Below are positions 11,210 through 22,475 of a DNA stretch of 64,000 nt, in pieces. Location of the stretch: positions 61,586,336 through 61,650,335 of the forward strand of contig OY997592.1 of NCBI GenBank assembly GCA_963921825.1, given 5' to 3'. The DNA comes from Erodium maritimum (taxonomy: Eukaryota; Streptophyta; Magnoliopsida; Geraniales; Geraniaceae). Within the stretch, counting starts at the first letter, position 1; every line of letters begins with the position of its first letter. The notes beneath the pieces are model-generated. The model saw only the letters and a program-made list of their open reading frames with translations, was not told where the DNA came from and did not search any database. Both the position numbers and the translations under genes were made by a program.

Positions 11210-12630
11210 TGGACTTGTATCTCCCAATTGCTACAGTGGGTGCCGCCGGTGACTTCATGGTTTCAACCATGAGAGTCACTGGTGGCTCACCCCCCTCGCC
11301 CTCTTCCTTGTTTCTGTTGCCTTCTCCTTCGTTGTAGCGGTATCTCTCCTCCATCGCTGGTGAAAGTCCCAGATCTGAGTGGGACGTTTCTTCATCATTG
11401 GTATGATGACTAGATCTGGACTTCCCATCAGTTTCGCTCTTTGTCTTCTCCGGGCCTTCGATTTCTCGTGGCGTAACTTCCTGCTTCAGATCCACCTTCT
11501 TCTTCATCAGTTTCTCGGGTGCGCCCGGGCCTCGTCGGAGCGGCGAGGGGTTTGGCCAGGTTTGGCTTCGTTTTGGAGATCTGGTGCTTTGGGCGGGGAG
11601 CTTGGGTTCGGGTTGTCAGATCTGGGGTTGCAGGTGCAGCTTGCCTTCTTCCTCTTCGCCCCTTGGGCCTCGGTAAGATTTCTGTAATTTTTCTTCACTT
11701 TGTACTCCTCCCTCTTCAGATTTGACTGTCATGTTCTCTGGAACTTGTCCTCTCCATCTAGGTCGTTGGTTGGTGTAGGCCGCCGACGAGGTCTCGCATG
11801 AGATCTGAGAGTGTTTGATCTGTTTTTTCTTGCCCTAACCCTTAAGACTTGATTCTTACATCCTTGTCTTGAACCCCCTTCTTCTTTCCCTCGTTCTCGG
11901 TTTTTGGGACGAGGCCTAACAATCGGTGTTGGCCATTGTTGGGATTTTGCCTAACGGCGCGTTGAAGACCTAGGGGTAGAGATTTTGGGGACTTTGAATT
12001 GGGCTTGCAGGGTGAAGGTGAGATATCCTGGTCTTTCATTTAATCTGGAAGCTGGGTAATTGGGAGGTGTATTGTGTGGAGGAAGTTCGGTTTATTGTCT
12101 TAGGGGCCGGCGGTGGAGTGGTTTGGAGGTTTGGGTGTGTGGGCGTCGCCGTTGTGCTTTGGTGCGGTGGAGTTGTGGCTTCGTTGGTCCTCTTCTTTGC
12201 TGCCGGCCGGTGGTGGTCGTTGTTTGGCGTTGGAAGGAGATCCGGTGTTGTTCCCGACTTTTCCTGGTGGGCGCAGGGCTCGAGGCGGAGTTTTCTCTTT
12301 TGTTTTTTCTTTAGTCTTTTAGGGTTGCTTTTCTTTTGGGCCTGGTTGCCCTTGTTGGGCTTTGTTGCCTAGTTGGTTTGCCCGGTTGGGCTGGGGTTGT
12401 GGTTGTTGTAACTGTTTGGTTGCTGTTGTTTCTTTCACTAGTTTGCTTCATGTTAGGAAAATTTGGGTATAGGCTGTTAGACCCTGCCTGTTTGTTGGTA
12501 TTGTTTTGTTGGTGTTTCGTGTGGAACACTCTGTTGGTTGTAAGTGTACTGAGGGCTTCGCCCTTGACATTCGATTTTCACTCTGAAATCGTTGGTTTTT
12601 ATAAAAAAAAAATTGCTGATCAAAAAAAAA
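11210..12630 (+). mobile_element. Non-autonomous LINE-like retroposon, family R1 copy 1
   Basis: The 3' end reads GGGCTTCGCCCTTGAC, a CTCTGAAATC stretch, TTGCTGATC and an A run ending at 12630. The same tail closes the copies at 22.5-23.9 kb and, on the minus strand, 30.2-31.3 kb. The 5' part is CT-rich and resembles a LINE 5' UTR. Several overlapping 60-110 codon frames exist but none shows a known domain. A target duplication was not found, so the 5' limit is approximate. Confidence 0.55.
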
Positions 12631-12639
12631 CCGGGAGGA

Positions 12640-15071
12640 CTTTGGAACATTCTTCTTGGAGGGAAGACGACCTCTGATGGGACGGAGGTGAGGCCTGCCA
12701 AGCAGTGTTATTGGTCCCAATGAGACTGTTAGGACACCACAGGGTGTCCTAGAGGAGCCATACCCCACCCCTCGGGCTCGAATCTTGTCTAACTCCTAGC
12801 CTCCTCTTTTTCTTAGAAAACTCATTGACAACTTGATGTCCCTTCACGTTTGGGATATCCCTCGAGGGATTACCGCAGTTTATAAACAACACAAGCCTGA
12901 ACGAGTCAAGGCGGAAAAGTTTATTCGGATACCTCGTGCCACTCACCGTATGAATATGGGACCCCCTAGATTGTCGCCAAGAATAGCCGAATTTGATTTT
13001 TATAGGTCAATGTTTCAATTTTCATCGAAACTGTGTCTTACCCTTTTTCATCTTTTCACTTGGTGTATGTTGCTTTTGACCATTCTGTAGTTCGTTAATA
13101 AAATGTTCTCAATTATGCTCAATTTTTTTTTATATAAAATTACCAAGTACTTTCTTAACCAATTGAAATATATCTAATCAACTCGTATTTATTCACTTTA
13201 TCGTGTTAAGATTTCATCTTCTTTCCAGTCGTCGTCGTACTCCTCTGCCAACCATGATAGTGTCTTCCACAACCTTCGGTCCTGCCCCACCTCCCATGCC
13301 CACCACACACGTGGAGGACCTGCGCTCATCCATTATGTCTACGCCCCGACGCCAATGGCCGACCAGGCCCCACCATCGATTAAATCCCCTCCTGCGCACG
13401 TGATCGACCAAGCAGGTCCTATGGGACCTCGAACAATGCCCCCATATCAGTCCACGACATTTATCAAGCACTCGAGGTCGGTCTCATACCAGACCAAAAA
13501 TATTCCCTCTTCTGTCGTTACCAACGGTGCTCTCCAACCTATCACGACTCCCTCCAACTCTGATTCCCAACCCGGGGCCTCATGATCTTCTTCCTACCAT
13601 CGACGCACCCTCCTCCGCTAAAAGGTCTTTCGGCGATGCAGGTAAACTTTGATTCCCTCATTATGGATGCCGAGGAAGACCGGCTAGCCCTCGTCTCGAG
13701 GACAACACCCAAGCTGTCTAGACAAAGTTTGGACTCGTTGTCCGGCTATTGATCGATAAGACCTTCCCGGGCCCAATCTTGGAAGGTATCATGGTTCAGG
13801 CCTAGGGTGATGACATTGCTGTTATCTAGAACCTCAGGTGGGGGAGTATGAGCTTCTATTTCTCCTCCCAGATGGTAATGGATAGGGACCGTCAGGGCGA
13901 GGCATGGTGTTTTGACCAGGCTCTCCTCTTTTTGGAAGTCATCATGACCTACACCATTCCGACCACGCTACCTTCTCTCGGATGTATATGTGGGCCAAGG
14001 TGTTCGACATCATGTCGAGGGGCTTCATGTCAACCACAAGATTCAGCATTGGCGAAGCTCTTGGGGGTTTAGTCGACATGGAAACACCTATGACCTCGGG
14101 GGCTACATCTGAGTCCGATTCTGATAGGAGTTGGTGACCCCCTTTTGGATGGTAATCTTCCTGAGTATTCCCGGGATCCCGTACCCGGTCCGAGCTCGCC
14201 TATAGTACGAGTGCATACCAGTATTTAGCTTCACCTATGGCTATATTGGCCACACCGCTGCAAAGTGCCTTCGTGACCCACAACTGACCACCTCCTCCCC
14301 TGGCTTTGACCTCTCGCTCAAGGCGGAGGAGCTGTCTTTCATTGGGCATAACACACAACGTGACTGGTCGGATCTGATCCTGATTAGGTTTGGTCAACCC
14401 TACGCCACGCTACCCCGTCGACTACCCCGACTCGTACCTTAGGGTTCGGTACGCGGCCTTAGGGCCTCCCCCTAGTAACCCAAGACTTTTTGACTACGAA
14501 ACAAGCATGCCCGTGGAACAGGAGGCTCGTGACATCTTTGGGCATCCAAGAAATTGTGGAGCCTTAGGGAGTACTGACGACCCCTCTCTAGCTAACACAA
14601 GACTTCCTGACTCAACTGGATCGGAAATAAGAGGTCCAAAGGCCCTTGCATGCCTCCTAGGTGAGCATAGTGAAGCGAGTCAAGCTCAAAGCCTGACCTA
14701 GTGGCACGTTAAAAGGGGAGTTCGCCCTGTACCAGAAGTAGAGGACACTAGAAGATTCCATACCCCCTACCCCCGAACGGGGAAGAAGTCTCTAAGAGAC
14801 ATGAAGCAAGGTTTGCAACGAAGCCTCGCCAGCTACAATGAGTCTCTTGGGGACTTCCGGGGTACTAGAGAGGAGACGTACCCCACATGAAGAGGACATG
14901 AGTTGACTTGGTCCCGAACCTCCTTCTTCACCTGAGTACCTCCTTAGGGATCTGGCACTCTTACTCCTATAAGGTTTCGTTAACGTGGTCAGCGAGCATC
15001 TGAGACATTATAGGCCCATCCAAATCGAGCCGATGGAAAAGATAGAAGTACTTCAATCAGAAAATAGGGAT
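12640..15071 (+). pseudogene. LINE ORF1 relic (DUF4283-like and zinc-knuckle-like remnants)
   Basis: This stretch is GC-rich, unlike its surroundings, and full of frame breaks. Near 13850-14080, translation across frames gives WCFDQALLFLE and FSIGEALGGLVDMETP, resembling the DUF4283 domain of plant L1 ORF1. Near 14230, YGYIGHTAAKC resembles the zinc knuckle after that domain, with one Cys lost. The Pro/Ser-rich frames at 13203-13585 could be the ORF1 N-terminus. No reverse transcriptase continues from it; the RT downstream belongs to a separate insertion. Domain assignment is by eye and tentative. Confidence 0.5.
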
Positions 15072-15084
15072 AAATCCTCTAAGG

Positions 15085-17107
15085 GTGTCGGGTTTGTTGC
15101 CGGTCGTCAGTTGGTAGATGGAGTGTTAATTGCCTCTGAGACGCTACAATTAATAAAGCAAAGCAAAGTGGAGGCAGTACTTCTCCAGCTGGATTTTGAG
15201 AAGGCGTATGACAATCTGAGATGGGATTATATAGACTCGGTCCTTCTGGCAATGGGGTTTGGTTCTCGTTGGAGAAATTGGCTCTCGTCCTGTTTTAAAG
15301 CCACCCTTTCAGTGTTAGTTAATGGCTCACCTAGCTCTGATTTCTCTATATCGAAGGGAATGAGACAAGGTTGCCCGTTGTCTCCTTTCATTTTTCTGTT
15401 AGCAGCAGAAGGTCTACACCAAATTCTATCACAAGGGATACTCTTGGGGGACTTCGGTGGTGTTCGTATTGGAAGAGAGAACTTCTTGGTTTCACACCTT
15501 CAGTTTGCAGACGATACACTCCTCTTTGTTACGGGTACTGAGACTCATTTCCGAACACTAAAACATACTCTTGATTTATATGAGTCAGTCTCAGGTCTCA
15601 GAATCAATTATGCAAAATCCAGAGCAGTGCTTCTGAATGGTTTTTCTTTGTCCGCCGAGACGGTACAAGATGTCTTTGGCTGCTTAGTGGTCGAACTTCC
15701 GGTTAGATATTTGGGGTTCCCGTTGGGGGCGGACCCTAGGAAGGTGAAAACTTGGGACCCCGTTGTAAAGAAGTTTAAGTCCTCTTTGGCTCTTTGGAAG
15801 ACGAAATTGCTCAATGCTGCAGGCCGTTTGGTACTTATTAAATCAACGCTTTCAGCGCTTCCAGTTTTTTATATGACTCTGTTTAAGGCACCAAAAGCGG
15901 TCATTAAGGAACTTGAGGCTTGGCAACGCCGGTTTCTCTGGTCCGGCAGTGTTGCTCGTAGAGTCCTAAATAGGGTGGCCTGGCATAAGGTCTGCAGACC
16001 TCGGGCGAGAGGTGGGTTGGGGATCCGTAGGTTGGAACAAGTCAACGATAGCCTTTTAGCCAAATGGTATTGGAGATTTGCCTCGGAAACTGATTCCTTT
16101 TGGAAACGCTTTATATGTGAACGTTTTGGTTGGGACTCTAATTCTTGGAATCTCTCGGCCATGGACAAACCGGCCTCCTCTTATGTTTTCAATGGGATCA
16201 TCAAATTAGCGTCCGACCCTCAGTTCGCCTCTTTATTTGGGAATCAAAGCCTGCATTGGAAACTCGGCAATGGTTCTCGCATTCGCTTTTGGGAGGACAC
16301 CTGGCTTGGGGATACACCCTTATCACTTCGCTTTCCCCGTTTATACTCCATGTCTACAGACATGCAACAAAGAATATCCACTATTATAGAGAATGATATG
16401 TGGAATTTAACCTTCCGTCGGGATTGCTTTGTATGGGAGGAAAGGGAGATTCACGTTTTATTAGAGGCTCTAGGAGGAGTATATTTTCGCCCGGGGTAGC
16501 AGATACCGTTGTCTGGACCAAGGCGACGCATTTCAAGACCAGCTCTGTTTATGAGTAGTTGGAATCTCCGGGGCCGGACCCCCCTTTCTGGGCTGACTTC
16601 CTGTGGATAAAAAAATGGCCTCCTAAATACTTGATGCTTTTCTGGTTGATCTTGAACAATGCTATCCCGTCTATGGTGTTCTTGGAAAACAGAGGGAGTC
16701 GGGTATCACTTAATGATATGCTTTGTAAATCCTGCAAGCTGGTATTTGAAGACTCGGATCATATTTTCCTGCACTGCTCCTTTGCATGGAATTTTTGGTC
16801 AAAAGTTTACCAATGGTGGGGGATATGCTGTGTTCATTCCAGGACAGTTGAATCTGTTCTACATGGATGGATTGATTTGTGGTCGAGAAGTCTGAGAATG
16901 AACTGGTTGAAAGTGGTGTCTGTGGGTATGTGGATACTATGGCTTCGTAGGAACTCTTTGGTTTTCAACTCTACTACTGAGTCTGTAGAGGAATCATTCT
17001 TGAAGCTTCAGTCACTTTGTTACTCTAATTTGCATGCTGGAGGGACTTTTCCACAGGGTATTTCGTTTGTGATCTGGCAATCTACCCCGAAGACTTGTTT
17101 CTTCTAA
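15085..17107 (+). pseudogene. LINE reverse transcriptase plus zf-RVT domain, frameshifted
   Basis: The 504-codon frame ending at 16499 carries RT motifs in order: LDFEKAYDNLRW, GMRQGCPLSPFIFLL, LQFADDTLLF (FADD catalytic box), and the conserved RYLGFPLG and AAGRLVLIKSTLSALP. Near 16470 the frame shifts and a TAG stands at 16556; the frame 16559-17107 then gives the zf-RVT-like region (KYLMLFWLILNNAIPS, CKSCKLVFEDSDHIFLHC). Codons 14985-15084 of the long frame are host DNA fused by the insertion, so its ATG is not a LINE start. RT N-terminal motifs are missing. Confidence 0.92.
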
Positions 17108-17265
17108 TTCTGTTTCGGAAATACCCGATGTTTTTGGCCGTTCTTGTTTTTTGGCTATCTTTATTTTTACTGTTTAGTTTTGACAGGACTAATCACCTTG
17201 ATTTTTCCTGTATCCATTGTACCTCTTATTATCTCAATGGAATTTCACCTCGCTTATCAAAAGAA
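15085..17265 (+). mobile_element. 5'-truncated L1-type LINE with 13 bp target duplication
   Basis: AAATCCTCTAAGG occurs at 15072-15084 and again at 17266-17278, just after an A-rich 3' tail (AAAAGAAA). Between them is the 3' part of a plant LINE: the C-terminal two thirds of RT, the zf-RVT region and a 3' UTR. The left junction falls inside the RT domain, the usual result of incomplete target-primed reverse transcription. The endonuclease and the RT N-terminus are absent. Confidence 0.9.
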
Positions 17266-17590
17266 AAATCCTCTAAGGTGTTGTTAATTGATTACCAATA
17301 TTTTTTTTTATCAAAAAATTAACATTCCGGACATATTTATAATTATGTCTCATCCTCTACTTATTTTTCATTAATAATATTTTCATCATTATTATGCTTA
17401 AGGAAATAAATTAATTAATTAATTAAAGTGCCCGTATTTTCGGAGCACACTGTATTTCCAATTTGACTTTTCTACTTCTGATAACAAGACGGTAGAAGAC
17501 CGGTTCACCACTAATTGTTCTTTTTCCCTTCCTTCAATCCTTTCCCGCGGCTGTTAATACCTTCTTCCTCTTCTTTCTTCACATTGCCTC

Positions 17591-19352
17591 ATGATTTTTT
17601 GTTGCAGAAATGCTGTTTCCTTGACTTCTGGTTTCACAGATTGCTCTATTTCAGCTTCGCGAAACCCAAAATGGGTTCCTCTTCTCTCCCACAAGGCAAA
17701 CAACAACCCTACTTTTTTTTTTACAATTAGACTTTTTCCTTTGTTTCAATTTCAAGTATTCTCAATCATGTTCTTCTTAATATTCTTCCCATGTAGGTGA
17801 TAAGATTTTTCACTGTCAAGTGCTCTAACAGTGCTATTGTACCACTAAAGTCTCACTCCAAAGCTATTGATAAGTAAGCGATGCCTTGCTTCTGTTCCTT
17901 TTCCCCCACTGGTTTTCACAAAATTGAAGTTTCTAATATACAAGTTATGAATTTTACTTGCTTTTGAGCCACTGGGTATGTGTGAATTGGTTTGGTGGGA
18001 TAATATTGGTACTGTGCGTAGGAAAATAGTGAAGAAGCCAGGGAAGATAGAACACCACTTGTGGAAGAAAAGGGACTCAGCTGGGTCTGGACAGAAAGCC
18101 CTGAATCTTGTTAGGATTGTAAGTTTGTTTTACATTTTGATTGTTGCCCAATGATTTATATATTTCACATATTTTAGTTTTTTTTTTCTCTTCTGGGGGA
18201 AGAGGTTGAGCTTCAGAAATGATGATGAGTTTTTTGAAGTTTCTGAATTGGATTAATTACTGAAACATATTATCTTTACTTGAAACGACAGGTTTCTGAT
18301 CTGCCTAATGAGAAAAATGCAGTTTATGGCGCATTAGATAAATGGACGGCGTGGGAGGTAGAGTTCCCACTTGTTGCAGCTGCAAAGGCCTTAATTATCC
18401 TTAGAAAGAGAAGGCAATGGATTCGTGTAATTCAAGTATGGTATAGACACACTTGATTGTGTATTTTCAAGGTTATATAACATATATTGTCATGGCATGC
18501 CAAGGTCTATATGATCTAATTTATTTGTAATTGACTAGTTGGTTTAGATGACTAGATGGAACTAGGGATCTACACTCATAGGTTTAGTACAAATAGTGGT
18601 ATACCCGTATCTGATCTGACAGGAGTTTCGCGAGATTTGATTCTCCAATTACCCGAATCCATAAGGATGTAAATGAGTTGGGTTCAGTATGGATAGTGGT
18701 ACATTTGTATCCAATCTGTAAAGTTTTGCTCTATTTCTTGGTTTTTAATAGATATTTGATTGGGTGTTTTGTTATCATTTTCTCGTGACAACTTGTGGTT
18801 TGTGGAAGTAATGCCAGAGAAATTTATATTGTTGTTAACTTTCAGGTGGCTAAATGGATGTTGAGCAAAGGCCAGGGAGCAACAATGGCTACATATGATA
18901 CTCTGTTACTAGCGTTTGATATGGACAAGAGGGTTGATGAGGCTGAATCACTCTGGAATATGATTTTGCATACGCATACACGCTCAATCTCAAAACGGTT
19001 ATTTTCTAGGATGATCTCATTATATGATCATCATGACATGCAAGATAAGATAATAGAGGTGCGCGAATCAAATACCATTTGTTTCCCTCAAAGTTAGCAT
19101 ACTTTGTTGCTATGGCACTAAGCTTAATGTTGCTTTCACGAAATTTAGGTATTTGGAGACATGGAGGAATTAGGCGTGAAACCAGATGAAGATACCGTCA
19201 GAAGAGTGGCACGTGCCTTTGGGAAACTAGGTGAGAAAGAGAAACAAAAGTTGGTTCTTAAGAGGTATGGGTGTAGATGGAAGTATATCCACTTCAAAGG
19301 CGAACGAGTTAGAGTTAGATCAGATCATTGGGACAAAGAGGATAGTGATTAA
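17591..19352 (+). CDS. PPR protein, At4g18975-like, probably chloroplastic
   Basis: Exons at 17797-17873, 18022-18118, 18292-18435, 18846-19058 and 19149-19352 join in frame with GT-AG introns, giving about 244 residues. The 5' exon is uncertain: the frame from 17591 (MIFCCRNAVSLTSGF...) looks like a transit peptide, but I could not fix how it splices to 17797. Recognisable parts are HHLWKKRDSAGSGQKALNLV, WEVEFPLVAAAKAL, and two to three PPR-like helix pairs (TYDTLLLAFDMDKRVDEAE, MEELGVKPDEDTVRRVARAF). The order and sequence match my memory of Arabidopsis At4g18975, a short PPR protein. PPR proteins bind organellar RNA; the target is unknown. The stop is TAA at 19350-19352. Confidence 0.8.
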
Positions 19353-19385
19353 GCCAACCAACACGATATATAAGTTATTGATAAT

Positions 19386-19732
19386 TGTAAAAAAAGTACC
19401 TTGAGATATTAATTTTCTGCAAATTGTAGCCTTCATCTTTGATAATTGTAAAAAGTGCATTGAACTTGTCTTTCTGTTGCTCTTTTTGTAAATTTGGCCC
19501 CTTATTAAATATAAGTACAAAATTAAATATTGTCCTTAATTGATAAAATTCTGTTTTGTTAGCTTTTTACTTTGTATTTTTAAAATTTAAAACTTCTAGG
19601 GTAAAATCCTTATTTTGAAACAAGTTTACCCAAAACACAACAAAAAGGCAAGTTCAAAATATTTTTTTGCAATTGTTAAAAAAAAGGCTACGATTTACCA
19701 AAAAAAATGAATATCTCAGGTATCCTTTTGCC
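19386..19732. mobile_element. MITE-like long inverted repeat just 3' of the PPR gene
   Basis: The left arm (from about 19386) holds AGTACCTTGAGATATTAATT and CAAATTGTAGCC. The right arm (to about 19732) holds their complement (GGCTACGATTTACC, AATATCTCAGGTATCC). Inner arm segments GAACTTGTCTTTCTGTTG and CAACAAAAAGGCAAGTTC also pair, so the arms exceed 100 bp. The shape resembles the Mutator-type MITEs elsewhere in the window, but a target duplication could not be placed. It begins about 35 bp after the PPR stop and probably lies in the 3' UTR. Confidence 0.65.
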
Positions 19733-21312
19733 AGTATATCCCTGTATTTATCTGGGCAGAAACGTTTATGTTGTTGATGGAGCATCTGAAAAATGAAGAC
19801 TAGGTTGGTGTACAAACCGGAAAGTATGTAGCAAAATCTGAATCTGTATATTGATATCTATTGCCTTTTCTTCTTTAACATGTTGAATGGTTCAAAAAAA
19901 TGTTGGTTGATCACTACATAGATAGTTGCTGCCTTGTTGGTAGCTGAGCCATTTCCTTCAAGAATGCAACATCATCTGAAGTCCCAAGGAGGTATCGAGC
20001 CTTGGATTTCTTCCTTCCCGACAGCGCAAGAGAAGTAATCTTTGCCATTGAGATCAAGGACCGAGGAGCCCTCGTTCCAGCAATTCCTTGGACTTGGTTT
20101 CATTCTGTCAGGAGTTGTCAATCTGTCAAGTATGGATTTTGGACAGCAAGAACTATGGATCAATCAATCTGTGTGATTCTAGTTGAATGGACAATGAATT
20201 GAAGTTAACCAAAGTAAAGACAGACCAGGTGATGAATTGGAACAGCACTGAGTGTCCCAAGTCTTCCATTGATGCGTCTAACTATTTCATGAACAAAATG
20301 ATCCAATAAGATAAAGCAACCATGACAAAAATCAAAACGCAAGCTTTGTAACATCCCCAGTTCAAGTAACCAGTTATATCATAGAATGTGTTAACCAACT
20401 ACTCATAGAAAGAATTAATCACAATTCTATGAAGAACATATATACTTCAGTCAGGAACATCTGTCCTTGTTGGCACAACAATTTGCAGCATAACTACTTT
20501 ATCACGCCAATCTGGGTTTTCCTCAAGAAACTTTTCATATGCAAGAATCTTCTGCGGAATTCCCTTAGTCATATCGAGACGATCAACACCCACGAATTGT
20601 AGTTAAAGAAGATGCGGGAAAATATTTAGTTTTATGAGACATGATTAGAACCATAACTTCTTCAAACAAGTATAAGATGTAGTCGACCCTCTTTCCCTCA
20701 AGAGCCTCTCCAATCTGGTATTGGGTTGGGAGGATTGTTGTAATACTTGTTACCAAGCAAAAGCTTGCTCTGCATGCAACCCAAAAGTTTTTGTCACTTC
20801 AGGCTGGTGGAGTGTCTATCGAGATGTGTTCGTTGGTTTATTTCGTGAGCGGCGGTTGGTCTCTTTTTTCTCTACTATTCCTTTTTTTTTTTACTAAAAG
20901 GTGCAATTTCATTAATTTAGATTATCAACTATAAGTGAGTGCATTAGGAAAAATTCCTAACCACGAAGAACAGACATAGAACACAAATTGTTCGCTATTC
21001 TTTTAATATTATAACCCTTACCGACGGTATTGGATGAAAAGCCATATAGGCCAGCGCCATAGAGGTAGGAAGGAAAGATGGAGGATTGAAAGACAGAATT
21101 GGAAGTCCTGTTGAAGGTAGTGCCTAAACGATGCCTATAGGAGTAAAGCGATCAATCTTGAACTGCATCAATTGTATTGAGAGAATATACGTGTAACAGG
21201 GTTTCCTCCCAGGAAAAGTCCCTGAATCTCTGTTTGCTAGTTTTTGGCCCTGCAAAAACGAAATCAGAGAAAATAAAAACGACCCACTCGATTAGCTAGA
21301 TCCAGAATCGAG
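19733..21312. other. Intergenic stretch with no gene apart from the TPS fragment
   Basis: Outside the TPS fragment I see only short frames without known domains. A T-rich block near 20880-20895 followed by ACTAAAAGGTGCAATTTC resembles a LINE 3' tail on the minus strand, but not clearly enough to call. Confidence 0.3.
20451..20602 (-). pseudogene. Fragment of trehalose-6-phosphate synthase (TPS1-type)
   Basis: The minus strand reads GVDRLDMTKGIPQKILAYEK and then FLEENPDWRDKVVMLQIVVP and TRTDVPD, ending in a stop. This is the conserved segment of the GT20 glycosyltransferase domain of plant class I trehalose-6-phosphate synthase, which makes trehalose 6-phosphate from UDP-glucose and glucose 6-phosphate. 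It covers about 48 residues, roughly one exon. I could not find flanking TPS exons within 300 bp on either side. The most likely reading is a gene fragment left by duplication or captured by a transposon. Confidence 0.8.
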
Positions 21313-21609
21313 AGAGGGGTCGAAGAGGTTGCGATGGTGGAGGTCAGGGAGATGGACGCGGCAGTGGCTTCAAAGGTGGTTTCAGAGGCGGCTTCAGAGG
21401 CGGAGAGGGTCAATCAGAAGACGATGGAGATTATAGAGAAGGATGGGGCGCAGTCACCGAAGGTAAAGGAATTTCCGAGGGATTTTGGAGAAGGAGATCG
21501 CTGCCCAGAGATAAATTCCTCCCCACCCGATTCAAGAGGAATTGGAAGGTTGAGAAGAACGTCATGGCGGCGGAGTACAGGAACCAGAACGACGTCGGGA
21601 GGATGACCG
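21313..21609 (+). other. Open frame with an RGG/FRGG-rich segment, status unclear
   Basis: One frame across 21325-21609 reads GGGQGDGRGSGFKGGFRGG and repeats FRGG, then an acidic stretch and a basic tail (RDKFLPTRFKRNWKVEKN), ending at TAG 21607-21609. RGG/FRGG repeats are RNA-binding motifs of GAR1- or fibrillarin-like proteins. There is no ATG in this frame upstream, so it could be a 3' exon or a pseudogene. A second frame over the same bases starts with ATG at 21334 (90 codons) but has no domain. I cannot choose between them. Confidence 0.3.
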
Positions 21610-21659
21610 GCTAGGTTGGGGTGGCTCGCGAGAAGGCGACACTGAAACCCTAGCAGAGC

Positions 21660-22475
21660 TCTCTATCATTGAACTATCATCATGTGATTTTTTTAAGAAC
21701 AACTTATGTTTCTACTTTTCCTCTTCTAATCGTGCTTCAAGGTGGTAAAATATGGGTTTTTAGACTTTTAATATATTTTCTGTTCTTGTTGGTTCATTTC
21801 TTATTGTCTTTGTTGGCTACTTGTTTTCTTAATGTTGGTTAAATCTGATACCAAGACCATTTGTTCAGATTCCTCTTATTGTTTGGGACTGTTGTGAAAC
21901 TATGCTTTAATGTTAGTGCTCGTGTTTATTTATTAGAACTTTATTCCGTGTTCTTGTTATTGGGGTGCTAAATTGTTAGACCATACCAAATAAAATATTT
22001 GTTGATATAAAAACATGACGCGATACGAAAGCTTATAATATTGTCACCTATCAAAATTAAACATTAGTTTCTCAGGAAAAGGGGTTAACATTCACTTATT
22101 GTTTATTACCAAATGATAACCCAAGTAAATGTTGGTTTTTAATTACATCATAGTGGTCGACCGCAATTTTTTTACAGATTCCATCCGATAAGTGGACTGA
22201 CGTTTAGTGAGAATGTGAAATGTCAAATTTTCCCTTGAAAGTCTATTGTTATGATTTCAAAACATAAGGTAAGTTAGGCTTATGAAACAAGATTTTCCCT
22301 TTTTTCACTAATTCTTCTTTAATTTTCATTAAATTGATTTATTTTTTTCTTTCTTCCATAAACATTTCTCATAAATCAAAATTCATCAAGATTACCTTTT
22401 TTTCAATTTTTTTTATATATATAAGCTCAAAATTTTATTATAAAAACCTATTCCAAGAAAGAACCCAAAATACCA
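21660..22475. other. AT-rich intergenic stretch
   Basis: No gene is visible. Near 22422-22475, the complement of a LINE 3' end (ATAAGCTCAAAATTTTATTA) resembles the start of the minus-strand tail at 31538-31735, suggesting a very short 5'-truncated LINE copy. Confidence 0.3.

Noticed and set aside
14985..15084. N-terminus of the 504-codon RT frame as a true protein start
   Set aside because: It lies outside the LINE target duplication, so it is host sequence fused by insertion.
20601..20850. Further TPS exons upstream of the fragment on the minus strand
   Set aside because: Translation gives nothing resembling the preceding TPS1 exon (no FAGRKV-type sequence).
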